Origin: Hybos culiciformis
Lineage: Eukaryota > Arthropoda > Insecta > Diptera > Hybotidae
DNA length: 64,000 nucleotides
Assembly (NCBI GenBank): GCA_964007475.1
Contig: OZ023273.1
Span: forward strand, 32,355,287 to 32,419,286
Reading direction: 5' to 3'
The notes beneath the pieces are model-generated. The model worked only from the letters and a program-made list of their open reading frames with translations. It was not told where the DNA came from and made no database searches. Shown here piece by piece: positions 34,319-47,345 of this stretch (its first letter is position 1; the number at the start of each line of letters is the position of its first letter). The translations under genes were made by a program, and so were the position numbers.

Positions 34319-37300
34319 TCGATTTTTATAAAATTGCATCGAAATAGAATATAATAGGGTTTTCAAAGATTTGACGATAGAACCGAAATACATAATAACC
34401 CCCGTTTTAACTTAATATTCAATCAAAATCTATTTCTAATTTTTCTCATTTTATTTGATGAATTAGTCGATTTATACTACAATGTCAAAATCTTGTCCAT
34501 TGACCGTTCACACGATCTCTAATTTTTTTTTATTTAAATATGAAAAGTTAGCACTACTTTTGCGATTACGATTATGTACTAAAAAATTTGTTAAAAGAAT
34601 TCTATTCGTATAATGTTTCAAAACTAATTATCAAATTTTGGAAATCGAACATCTGATAAAATTTTATTAATTTTTTTTGTCTAATATTCTATAAATGTAT
34701 TTTTTTAATATTATGTTTTTAAGTTATATAAAAATCTAATATAATGTGAAATACAGTGAAGTTCGTAAATGAAGGTGGAATACAAATTTTTCCAAACAGA
34801 GTTATTTAAAACCTTTGAAGCGAATATTAAATAAAATTTAATAAAAAATATTAAATTTAATTTAACCAAACAAAGTTTTATTTCTAAATAAAATAAAATG
34901 TTTTTCTATCCATTTATCTGTTTTCTTTTTCAATGACTGTTTTATAAAATAATTTATTCTCTTATCTTCTAGATCTAGATTGTTATGTTTTGTTATTAAA
35001 TTGATTATAAACTTCTGCAATAAAATGTAACACATCTTTCTAAATTTTGGATGCAATCAATCAACAAATTAATCTAGATTAGCATTTTTTTTTTTTTACA
35101 TTTATTAATTCGAACACCACTGTATCTGTGAAATCTTACGATACATATTCAGCTGAGAAAATTATTGTAGAATGAGAAAAATATGAAAACATCGAACGAA
35201 CAGGAATTTAAAAACAATAATTCGTTTTTATGTTATTGCGAAAACAATAAAAATTTAAAAAGAAGTGCGTAATTAACAAGGTTAATTACTATATTGTTTT
35301 ATATATAAAAGTACAGCAAATTTTGGATTCGCATAACTGTTGCAGCCTCCAGTCAGTCTATTACGGTACAATATTTAGTTTCTGTTGCAACTTAACTTAA
35401 AAGAAACAAATTAGTTAATATAAAATAAAGCTCAACTGAGTAAACTAACAAAAAAAAAAAATAAATGTTCTTTAAAATAACGATTATCATTAATTAAGAT
35501 GTAGAAATTTAACAATTTAAATAATATAGGTAAACGTTTTTGTTTAATTTATTTACATTCATTGGTGTAATGCAGATAGAAATATAAATAAAATTTTTAT
35601 TTAAACATTGTTATAAAAGTTTTCGATAAAAACAATAATTATTTTATCTATTGTCAAGGTTTTTTTTGAATAGAAATTAACATTATCATTGTTGTTTAGG
35701 AATCTGATTAGTGCAGAAATAATTTACATACTTTATCGAATAATTGAATTATTTAAACAAATTGCGAATTGTCAGATTAACATATTTTCTTCCAATTATT
35801 TAATAATTAATTTCTTGTCATATTCAACGTATAATGAAAAAATATATATTTATAAGCCTATTTCCGCACTCACTATGAAATGCTTGTTTGAAACCTTGTT
35901 CTCAATATTTATTCGAATGAACATGGAACTAAGATATCATTTAATTTTATCGAATAAGGATAAGATTTTCGTATCACTTCACTTTGAGTTCGGGAATAGT
36001 AAAAACTGAAAGCAATCAAGGAAAGTATTTGCCAATAAAATCGTTGATATGAATAAATAATTTCTTGAATCGAAATTAAAATAATCTCACGTTTTTTACG
36101 TGAAGGAATTAGGTTATTGTGTAAATGTTCTTTATATTTCAAAAGTAAATTACAAAAGACTATAGTGAAGTACTAAGTAATAATGGTAATATTATTTTAT
36201 CAATTTGACTAACTTTTAATTATTTTAAATTTGAATATTTGTGTGCTGTGCCTTTAATTTCAATGTAACTATCAAATAACAACCATAAAGTAAATTTTTA
36301 AATTATTTTCATCAAAAAAAAACCTGGTAAACCCACAGAACCTGACCTGGACCACCCACATTTATCAAAATAATAAATAAAAATTGTATTTGCCTAAACA
36401 AAAGAAAAATTTAAAATAAAAAACTAATATGTAATATATAACTTTTCCTTTTGTTTTTATTTTTAAATTAAACAATAATTATATAATAATAAAAGTAAGT
36501 AGATTATATTTTATGTATAATAATTTTAATTGTTTTCCAAATAGATTTTTTTTAATTAATAACTTTTAATTCTTATCTTAAATCAGATTTTTTGACTTTT
36601 TTAATTTAAATTCTACTAAACTCAAAACGAGAAAAGGTGGTGATAAAAGTAATTGTTATATATTTTTGGGAATACTAGATGTTATGATAGACTCAGCTAA
36701 ACCTCGGTTTTTCTTGTAATATTTTACACAGAAGAATTTATACTGCATCAAAGATACTAAAGCCTAACTAGTGCCTGTAGTTGAAAATTTTATCCAATCC
36801 TTTTAAATAAGTGATACTACCTGCATCATTTGCTTTATAGGTTCAATCGAAATTTAAATACAAGCGATTTGGAGAATATAATACTTCTATATAAAATATT
36901 TAGATGAAAAAAAAGCTGAAGGGAAAATATTTAAAAAAAAAGGACCCGGAGGAGTAAGCAGTAAATATTTATTTAAATAAACGTAACACACAATGATTGA
37001 ACAATTACGGAAAAATCTTCTTGTTTTAATCAAACTGCAACCAAAATTTCATTAATTAAAAAATTTAACATTTATTTAATTGTAATCGCAATTTAATTAA
37101 AAATTATTTCAAAATATGAATTATAGAATTTCAACGAATTTAAAATTAAAAAAATTCCCATTATTAGCAGAAATGTTATTTTAGAAAATTTGTTTAATCT
37201 TATAGTTGATTTAACAAAAAAAAATTAAAACAAACATTTCACGTAAAACTCAAATTTTGAGCGAAATAAAATAACTATTTTTAAATAATTTTAGGGCTAT

Positions 37301-39586
37301 TTAAAAAATGCCTATTGCAGAGCCAGTAAAAATGATTTTTTTTTTGCTTTATTCAACAGAAGGAAAAAAAAGAGTGCCTCCTTGCAAACAAGACCATTTC
37401 ATACATTTTATTTTACTCGATGTAAAATAAATTTTAAACATTTTATATTTTTTTGAACAAACAAATGTTAATATGTACATCAATACAGTGAATTTTTATG
37501 GTGGATCACTTTTGAAATATTTAGAAGAAGATAAACAGATTGAAAATTATTGGTTTCCCATTTAATTGAATAAAAATTGGAAAACTATATGTAATTGGTG
37601 GAGTTCAACTTGAATGTCACTCTGGAACTATAACGATTTTATGGACATTAAATAATAATTTATTTTGGTTAAATAATTATTCCATCTTAGTCAAAAATCA
37701 CTGCAAAAACATTAATTTATACCTTGAGCTAACCTGTTTTGTATCAAAAACAAATTTTCAATAAGCAAAATCAAAGCACTGATCAATTTAGTTTTCCAAG
37801 TGTGTATGTAGAAAATTAACAAGAATATATAGGAATTTGAAAAAGGTTAACATTCATTTATTTTTATGCAATATTTGAGAATTTGAACAAAGGGTACTTT
37901 GTTATTCATATTTTTAAAGTAATTTTTTCTTTTATTTGGATATATACAAAATGAATTAATTTTGATTTTTTAAAAAAATTGAGAACACGAAAGAAATTAT
38001 TAAAAAAATTGAAAACAATTATTCTTACCACCGTTATGATTATAATAAGAACGTAAAAATATAATATAATATTAATTTTAAATATAAAACAGTTTTTAGT
38101 TACTTAAAATTGAAATGAAAAATGTACATTAAAAAAATAGTAAACATAACTTTTCAACAGATAATTATTATTATTATTTTTTTTATTACTTTTTGTTTTC
38201 AACTAAATTACAGAATTTTTATTTTAATTTAATATGTTGTTTTAGGATTAGTTCTTACTAAATTTTTTGTAAAAGTAATTTTACATAATTCCTTTTTAAT
38301 TTATTTTTTTTATCATAGATTTGTTTTATTTATAATATATACCATTTTTTTAGTATATAACGTCATATTATAGTGTTATTTATTTTCGTTAGAAAAAAAG
38401 ACATATATCTTATTTTTCACATTAATTCATTAGCTGCTGATGATAGTTTTTGGTTTTAAATAAAAATAATGCAAATTTTTTTTTTTAAATAAATTTTTTT
38501 TAATTCAGTGTAAAACTATTTTTACATTTATTTCTTTTCAAATTCAAAAAGCTCAGCTTCACATAATTATAATAAGTGAATAAAAATAAGAGCATTTATT
38601 ATAATTGTGACAATTTCTTTATTTTAATTTTAAATCGTTTGCTCTACAAACAGTAATGTTTCAACTTTTTAATTGCGACATGCGATTATGTTTGATCGAT
38701 TTTTATCAACTTTATATACTCTTCGATTATAAAAAGAATAATTAGTACCTCATCAATAAAATGTATTTCATTAATTCAATTTTAATAATCTTTTAGCAGT
38801 AAAAATTTCTTTTAACAAAATACATAATAAGGGAATTTATTTAATGAATGTATCAACTGAACTATTTGTTTGTATTTTATTAAACAATCAAATTGTGAAA
38901 CTCTAAAATTTGTTTGTTGATAAGAATCGATTTATTATTAAAAAAAATTATATTTTTGAGATAATTTTTAAAAATTTACATTTTATTTTTTAAGCACAAT
39001 TAGAATGAAGGAATAACCACCATTTAACAAATTGTATTTTTTTCGATTTTACTTTAAAATCAATTTATATAAAAACTGATTGGCAACTAACTATGTAGTT
39101 TTTTTTTTACATTGTAGTGTAGAAGAATACAATAATATTGTTAAGCACCTACTTTTGCTTCGAAAAATGTAGTATATTCTGAAAATAATTTAATTTGTTG
39201 AGCATTAAGAGCAATTTATGATACTTCAAAGATTCTGTTTAATTTTTTATTTGATTATATTTTACATTAAATGTAAACGAATTTTTGATCAACATACTTA
39301 TATTTGAGTACGAATGAAATTCCGGAAAGATAAATAAGAATTTGACCGTAATCAGAACTAATTGAATTATGCCATAAAAAATAGCAATAATCTGAATTAC
39401 ATATCATGGTACAGAAAAAAAAAAAGATTTTGTTTACAATATTTTAAATGCTCAGAAAATAAATACAAAAATAGTTTTGAAATTTTATTTTCGCGTATAA
39501 AATTGTATGAATGCAAGAGAATAAGATTTTTCCTATTTTTCTTTCTTTTTTTACTTATTTTTTTTTAATCATTAGTCAGTACTGCA
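34319..39586. other. AT-rich intergenic DNA between the gap and the B56 gene
   Basis: No exon, RNA gene or bounded repeat could be supported. Base composition is extremely AT-rich throughout. A frame of about 100 codons near 35689-36009 shows no domain and a random amino-acid make-up, so I leave it out. The B56 3-prime untranslated region must begin just below 39587, but a single polyadenylation site cannot be chosen. Confidence 0.5.
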
Positions 39587-42500
39587 TCACTTTGTCGCTG
39601 AAATAGCGACACCAGCACCACCAGCTGAAGTCAAATTTTGATTAGTAGATAAATTAGATGAATTTTGTTGATAAATATTTTGGTTTCCCGATGATGTTGT
39701 ATTCTGTTGTAATGAATTATTTTGTTGAGAGTTTAATGATTGTGTCGAATTAATTATTGGATTACCACCAATTGTTGAATTAATAACAGCCGAATCTGAT
39801 GAATTATTTTGTAATTGATTTTTAGTACGAGTACTTTCTAATTCATGTAACTTTTTCCATAACTCCTCCCGATCACGTTCCCTTTTCTTTTCTCTACAAA
39901 AAGTAAATACAAAAATAATGCAGTTATTTATCTGAAGATTTTCTTAAGAATATTTTCTTATTCATTTTTAATTAAAAACAAATCACACTTGAGTCGAACA
40001 AACATTAGGGACTGCACAAAGAGGTAAATATTTTTGTTTTGTAAAAAATTATATCGCGAAAATACGGGAAATTGGAACTGTAATGAAATTATGGAAGTTG
40101 AACTTTTTGGATTTAGATTCGAGGTTGTTTATATTTTATAATTAAATTAAACATAAAAAAAACATTAAAAATAATAAAAATAAAAAGAAATATTTAAATA
40201 AACAGAGAACACAATTACGTTAAATTTTAAAATAATTTACATAAATATTTAATTAATGATTACTTTATTGATGACATGCCTGACGTATAATATGTGGTCG
40301 TCATTCTGTGAAAACATACTAAATCCAAAAAGCAATTTTTGTTAAATTTTGCGTTTAAAAATTAAAAAACATTGAAATTTTGTTTGAAAATAATCAATTT
40401 ACGTGATTTGCTAAACTCAATAAGTTTTGAGCAAATAGACATAAGACTTTTGAATGATTAATGCATAAAGCTTTCGCCTTCTTTTTACGTTATATAACTC
40501 AATTTGATTAAAAATAGAGTTAGTTAATTTTTACAGAATGACGACGATATATAAACTAATTTCATGTTTAGGATTTTTTGTCATAGCTTCACCTCAATTT
40601 CAATTCATTTAATTTAGTTTTTTTTTAATAAATTTTTAATAAATTCATTAACTTTAAAAAGAAAGAAAAAAACTTGACAGTACCTATATAAATTTATAAT
40701 TCTGATGTGATAAAACTAATTAATTAATCGAAAAATGATCAGGAGAAATAGTAATGCCAAAAATGAGAATAAGATACATTTAGAAAGGAAAAAAGTATGT
40801 ACATAATATATTTTATTTTTAAAGCGTCTTAATATATCAGCCTGTAAACCATAGCTCAAATTATGGACATAAACCAAATTGAGCATGAGTTATGATTCAT
40901 AATTTTAAGAATTTCATTTGAAAATAAATCATATTTAACTATTATTAACATTTAATTATTAAATTGAGCTATGATGAGAAATATAGAAATAACTCACTCA
41001 TTTTGTCGCTTCATCATTCATTCAATAATTTTTTGCAGGGTCCGTATCAAAACTAACAAGAAATTAATAAGAAAACATTTGTGAATTTGTAAACCAGAAG
41101 TGTAGTATAAGACAGAAAACACTTATCCCGAAGCAAAAACAAGAAAAAAATTAGTTTTACATTTAATGCATCCGAAATATTTGACACATACTTAGATTAT
41201 TATTTTTAACATATTATTATTATATTATAAATTATTCGGAGTAATGCTAGATTAAAAAAAATTTGCTTACGCGACTAGATAAATATAAGAACATCAACGT
41301 CAGAAAAAAATGATGTAACGTTTTCGCATGAAAATAAATAAATAAATAAAAAAAAAACGAGTTGATTTAAATTAATAGAAAAATTTGCAGTTTACATTGA
41401 AATCTGAAAGAGTTAAAATTTATAAACAAAAATTATAAATTGAAATGTGAATTATGATGAATGAATAAACTTCTTTTTTTTTTAAATTTAACAATTTGTT
41501 AAAATTCGATTAATTTGTATTTTTTTGGCTTTAAAATTTTTTTTATTTTATTTGCATAAATAAAACGTTACTACCTGCATTTATTTCAGATTCAATTTAA
41601 ATAAAATATTCCCTACTACAAATTATTTGCTTGATTATCAAAGGAAAAAGTTTCTCTGTAAAAAATGTTTCAAGATTGTCTTCTGTTCGACAAACTTAAA
41701 AAGAATTTTTTGATCAACATAATTTTTACAAATTCTTTCTAACTTAAAATCTAAATTGCTGATTTTATTAGAATAGAGAACATTGATAAAAATAGTATTT
41801 TTTTTTATTTACAAAATGAACTTACTTCTGCCTCTCAGCTTTATAACTAGCCGTTAATTCATCAAATAGTTTAGAGTTCATTTCCATAAATGTTTTTAAA
41901 ACATTATATACGAGAGCAACGATTGTTTGATTCCAGTGCTCTTTACTTATTCGATATAAAGCTGGAAACATTATTGGCATTATTACAGCATTATTTTCTT
42001 CAATTAATGACATTGCATATTCATTATTCCATAAATATAAAGCTCGCTCAGCGACCTACGAATTAATAAAAAAAAAAACATAATATATATAAAGATTGTG
42101 AAGTTTTTATATAATTAATTCTTTTAGAAAACAATCTTTTTTATTTTTGAAATATTTGTTTTTTGCTCATGACGAAACTTATTTAAGGAAGTTACCTGAA
42201 AGTGTGGACTCGATACACAACGTGCAATTTGTCGAAACAGTGGTTCCTGTATTTTTACAAATTGTGGTGGGTCAATTACATCTAATATTTCCTCGATTTC
42301 GCCTAAAAACATAACTTCTTTCTGAGAACAAGTTTTCGGCCAGAATTTCAATAACCCACGAACAACAGGTTCTGTTAATGATGCGTCTTTCTCAAGAAAC
42401 TGAACAATGCAATACGCTAATTGAGCGTGATATAATGATAAACATTTCACTTTGTGCAATGGCAATAAGACTTTGACCAAAAATTGTTTATGTTCTGCTT

Positions 42501-44558
42501 TCAATGGTAATGCAAAACCGTTTATTATGCTAAAAAATTTAATATAAATTATTCAGATAATAGTAATAAGGTTTAACTTAAAAAACTATATCTTATGCGT
42601 AGGCAGCGAAAAGTATTATGAAATTTATTTAATGTGAATATGTAATTAAATAAAACTAAAATAATTTATCTCTAGTCTATTAGTAGTTGAATGTAGTGTA
42701 AAACTTATTGTTTGTTACTGAATATTACAGATTTTCGTGGTAGTTCATAAGCTTTGCTTTAAATTGTTCATTATACAGCAGTCAAAATGTCCAAATTAGA
42801 GCATTGATTCTGAATATTCGAACATAATGAAAAAAAATCTTTATTTTATTTTTCAGAAGAAGAAATAAGTTCTTTATTATTTATTATTCAGGAAACTAAC
42901 GAAACAATTGAGATCTTTCTGGTTCATTGTCCCATTCCTATTTCATTTTATTTCTATTCAATCCCAATGGAAATATTTCATAAATAGTTTTTCACTTAAA
43001 ATTCACATTTAAAATTCATTTTTTAGTTTTAGTCGTCATATGGTAAAACACATTTATTTTAACAACATAAAATTATTTTTAAAAAACTTGAAGATGTCTT
43101 TTCGAAAGACAAAGGTTAAGAATCTGGTTCCTGCATATTACTTATTTATATTTTAACTTTTTTTTATAAATGTTCAATTAAAATTTTATAAAATTTACCT
43201 TCCAAGAATTTCTAAAAGCTCTCCTACACCATTAAAATGTTCAGTTTCATAAATGAAACGTAAGAATATATTGTTGATTTGTTTTCGTATAAAAGCACGT
43301 AATCCTAAAAATTTTCCGTAAATACGGTGCAATACAGTTTTGAGAAAGTCTCTTTCTCGTGGATCCTCCGAATCGAATAGCTCTAATAGCTGAAATATAA
43401 AATGTATATTACTTGTTTGATAATATTGCTGTTTTCTTTCTCGAAAACTTACTTGTAAAACAAATTTTTGATCAATTACACGTTTACCAATAGTTGCTTG
43501 GAAATCTTGCGACTCCAAAAATCTCAAAAATACCTCATATACTAATTGTAAATGTGGCCATGAAGCTTCTAAAGTTGGATCATCTTCTTCCGGATCGAAG
43601 TCAGGATTTTCGCTTGGAGGCAGTGTACGAAACAAATTACAAGATATCTAAAAAAAAAAAAACATAGTACATATTACGATAAACAATTTTTTTTATTTTA
43701 TTTCAATATTCACAATCACAATATATTTACCATTCTAATAATCTCGGGATAAACAGGTTCGGTTAAAACACCTCTACCATGCGTTATATAAGTCGATAAA
43801 TCATTCAGTGCAGCTCGTTTAATTTCCTTTCCCTTCAAATCCGATACTGGATCCATGAAATCGAACGACACACAACATTGTCTTAATTTTCGAATAAATA
43901 ACTCTTCTTGTTCTAAACTGGAACAATCAGCTTAAAAATATAAAAAAAAATTTAATTTATTAACTTTTATTTAAAGTTATTTACTTTTCTATATAATTCA
44001 AATAATTAACTAAAAAAAATTACGAATTTCGGTTCGAAAGAAATAATTAGCATTTTGTAGTCGTCGTTATGTGCAAATATTGGTAGTAACTCTTTTGTAA
44101 TTTTTAAATGAACAAAGGAAGAAAATAATAAAATTTTGATTTAATTTTTTATTCTGAACTAAACAAGTAGGGAAACACGTATAGAAAAAAAGTATGAACA
44201 TTTCTCAACTGAGAAAATTAACAAAGTTGAGTGCTGTAGTCCTTCACATATCGAAAAGTCCCTAATAAGCACATTCCTTTAATGCTAAATTGAACCAGGT
44301 TTTTTATTTAGGACTAGACAGATTTATGTTTTTAAAACTATCGACTCTCAATGAGCGGTTTATGACACTAACTAGAAGCAACTATAGGTTCGGATATTTG
44401 TATTATTTTTTTTACATACCTTTTAATGGTGGTAATTGTTGCAATTCAACTTCCTGTGAATTTCTATATCTAGATGAACCTTGAGATTTTTTACTTTTCT
44501 TTTTTAATGATCGTTTAGCAAATGGATCAATTCGATCCACAAATGTTCCCGACGACAT
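39587..44558 (-). CDS. wdb: PP2A regulatory subunit B56 (B-prime, PPP2R5; alpha/epsilon class, widerborst-like), complete
   Basis: The subunit directs the PP2A core enzyme to substrates bearing LxxIxE motifs. Coding exons in transcript order: 44420-44558, 43731-43930, 43453-43647, 43199-43389, 42196-42529, 41826-42055, 39587-39893. They total 1596 bp, 531 residues, all GT...AG and in phase. The start [16 protein letters not shown] has a good context (GAAACAATG). The HEAT-like B56 domain covers about residues 55-440, with [32 protein letters not shown], and [11 protein letters not shown] (199-209), which lines the LxxIxE pocket in known structures. The wording [11 protein letters not shown] and LKAEHKQFL places it with the alpha/beta/epsilon class rather than gamma/delta. 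After the charged helix [20 protein letters not shown] comes a Ser/Asn/Gln-rich tail to the end. I use the fly name wdb on class resemblance; a tree would settle it. Upstream untranslated exons are likely but not located. Confidence 0.95.
40286..40553. mobile_element. Short TIR element in the last B56 intron
   Basis: GTCGTCATTCTGTGAAAA at 40297-40314 is mirrored by TTTTTACAGAATGACGAC at 40528-40545, with weaker similarity of the AT-rich ends outside. The length of about 268 bp and lack of coding frame suit a MITE. It lies in the 1932-bp intron 39894-41825; the rest of that intron is AT-rich and shows nothing else. Confidence 0.5.
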
Positions 44559-45223
44559 TGTTTCTCGGCTGTTATTATCTCCCTTCCTCTTATGAATTAG
44601 TTTTGTTACAATTTAATTGGTTTATTTTTACTTCAATTATTTTTGAATTATATTTGGATATTAATTTTGTAACTGTGACTAGAAATAAAAATATAATTAA
44701 ATATAATTATAAGTATACATTGATATTATATTATAAAAAAAAAAAAATTATTAATTTGTCTTATGTTGAAATTTCAAGTAAATGATGTGATAATTATTTA
44801 CAATAGATTTGTATTCAATAAATAAAGTGTTCGATTTGCGGCAAATTATATTTTAACACTTGTATAATTTTTTTTTATTTTAAATATAGTTATCATAATT
44901 AATCATGTAATGGCTGTATAATTAAGAAGATTCGTGGTCATGCTTATTATACAACATATTCGAATTACAAAAATCGTACTTATTTAAATATGTTAGGAAA
45001 TAATTTTTCACACTAATGTTTACTATAAATGTTGCCTATCTAAATTAATAAATACAGGTATAAAATAAAAGATAAAAAAAAAAAAAAATACAAAAAGTTT
45101 CGTTTATTTATTTATTTTTTTGTTTGATTTTATTTAATTAAAAATAAAATATTTTGAGTTCAAAAATGAGTGAATAAAAAAAATGTTTTTTGGAAATTTT
45201 TTAAAAAATTTATTTAACTATTT

Positions 45224-45527
45224 TAGGTATTATCATTGAGTAATAATATTTATAAGAGGGACAGAATTCATACAAGTAAATTTTTTTCAAAAATTATTAC
45301 AATATTTTGAATGTATTGAGTAAAATGTTTTAACTCAAATGTGTTTATTCTTAATTTTATTATTTTTATTATGGTATTAAGAATAAACACATTTGAGTGT
45401 GAAATTTTTATTCAATACATTGAAAATATTGTCATCATTCTTGAGTTATTTGAAAAAAAAATTCTGAAATTTACTTGTATGAATTCTGATCCTCTTATAA
45501 ATATTATTACTCAATGGTATTATTTAG
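45224..45527. repeat. AT-rich near-perfect palindrome, about 140-bp arms
   Basis: The left arm (from about 45224, TTAGGTATTATCATTGAG) and right arm (to about 45527, CTCAATGGTATTATTTAGG) are reverse complements with a few small indels. They close on a 22-bp loop between 45354 and 45377, next to the perfect stem CTCAAATGTGTTTATTCTTA. It is probably a fold-back mobile element, about 670 bp upstream of the B56 start codon. The open frame through its right arm is a shadow. Confidence 0.8.
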
Positions 45528-47029
45528 GACTCAGATAATATACAAAAAAAACATTTCAAAATCCTGCAATTTAATGAAGAACAACCATGTTAAATACAAT
45601 AATTGTTTAAGTTATAACTAAATAAGTACTTACATATATATATATATCTTTTCTTACTTACTTTTGTTTTTGTTTTTGTGTTTTTTTTTTTTTTGGATGG
45701 ACTCTTTAATCTTATTGTATTTTATTTATATATTCAATTAATGCTATGTTACTGCAAATTTAATAATAGAAACGATTAATGTCTATTTTTAACTTTGATT
45801 TTTTGATGGTTTCTTTTTTTTGTTGTTGTTTTTGGTTCCGAAATTCTAACAGCTAAGAGCTTTAAAATTGTCAGCAGCTTTTATTGTTATTTTTTTGGAA
45901 TTTTAGTATTATAATAATGTGTTGATATTGGACATTAGAAAAAAAAAAAAAAATTTTTTTAAAGTTTTTTTTTTTTTATTTTAATAATATGTTTTTTTTC
46001 AATGGCACAAATATTTAAATTCACTAATATAAAAAAAATTTTATTTGGTTTCGCACTTTCGTTCGAATTAAATTCGAGTGCAGCAATGATGAATTTCAGT
46101 TGTAGTCCTCACAATCTGAAAGAGAAGAGAAAAATTTATATTAAAATCAGAATAAAAACAATTATAATATTATTACAATATAATATATATATATATATAT
46201 AATATATATACAGAAAATAGAACTGTATACAATTTTAACTAATTTTAAATTTTAACAAAATTTCCCTATTAATATAATATTATACCACAAATGTACAGTA
46301 CTAGACTTTAGTGAGTAACCTCAATGATTGCATTTTATGTCTCAATTTTCTCTTATACAGTTTGTGGGGTTTTTATTTTAAACTACAAAAATTCTTTCCC
46401 TTAAATTCTGAGATCTGCATAAAAACTTCAAAGTGAAATATTTTCTGAAAAATCACTGAAAAGAGAGAGAGCATTGGACGACAACCAATCCACAATAATT
46501 AATACGTTAATGTGGTTTTCTTACACCAACTGATCACGGGCAAGGCAATATAAATAGTCCTATGTTATATTTTCATTTTGTTTTTATATTAATAAGTAGT
46601 TTCCTAATGTGATATTTGCAAAATTTTAAATTTAATGTATTTAAACTTTGTATATATGAGCTTGAGTTAAGCTACAGATAAATAAATAGTTTTTTTTGGC
46701 ATGTGTGGATATTAGAATTAGAAATAGAGCTCTCAAAAGTATATGAAAGATAACCTCCTGATTATATCTTTGTTATGTTGTTGTTGTTGTTATGAACCAA
46801 CCAATATTTTATAAATTTTTTTATAAGTACTAAGTATTATGAAAATGTATAATTTTTTTTTTTATATTTTCCAAATTTTGTTAGAAAGCTTCTTTTATTT
46901 TGTCGCAATGTGAAAATTTTCATTAAAAAAATTAACTTTAATATTTTGAAAAAATTTATTACATTGACCCGATTAATAAATTTATACATTTCCACTATCC
47001 CGATGCAAAATTTTTTGAATTTGGTATCT

Positions 47030-47345
47030 TCTGTCGCCGGGATATTAAATACTAAATTTAGTCACCGAGATCCTGAATTTAGGATTCGGAATACCGAATT
47101 TAATATCTGAAATACTGAATTGTGTATCTCAGATACTCAATTCTCAATAAATATATATAAATTTATTGACACGGACACTAAATTCAGTACATCGGAAAAT
47201 GAATTCAGAATCTGGGATATTGAATTCATTATTTCGCATACTGAATAAAGTACACACGCAGTATCTCTCACACACACAGTATCTCGCATAGAGTATTATC
47301 AGCTGAAAGGCACCGCATACAGTATTTCGTATACAGTATTCTCGT
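47030..47345. repeat. Degenerate short-period array of ACTGAATTCAGTATC-like words
   Basis: Variants of the near-palindromic words AATACTGAATT, GAATTCAGTATC and CAGTATCTC recur roughly every 20-25 bases, in both orientations, from about 47030 to 47345. The end is richer in CACACACAGTATCTCGCATA. The repeat is too worn for a consensus by eye. No coding frame. Confidence 0.6.

Noticed and set aside
35689..36142. Frames of 106 and 77 codons on opposite strands
   Set aside because: Overlapping, AT-composition-driven readings without domains or splice context.
46070..46130. Possible untranslated B56 exon with acceptor-like CTTCTCTTTCAG on the minus strand
   Set aside because: A donor-like GTGAGG follows only three bases later, so no exon of sensible size can be drawn.
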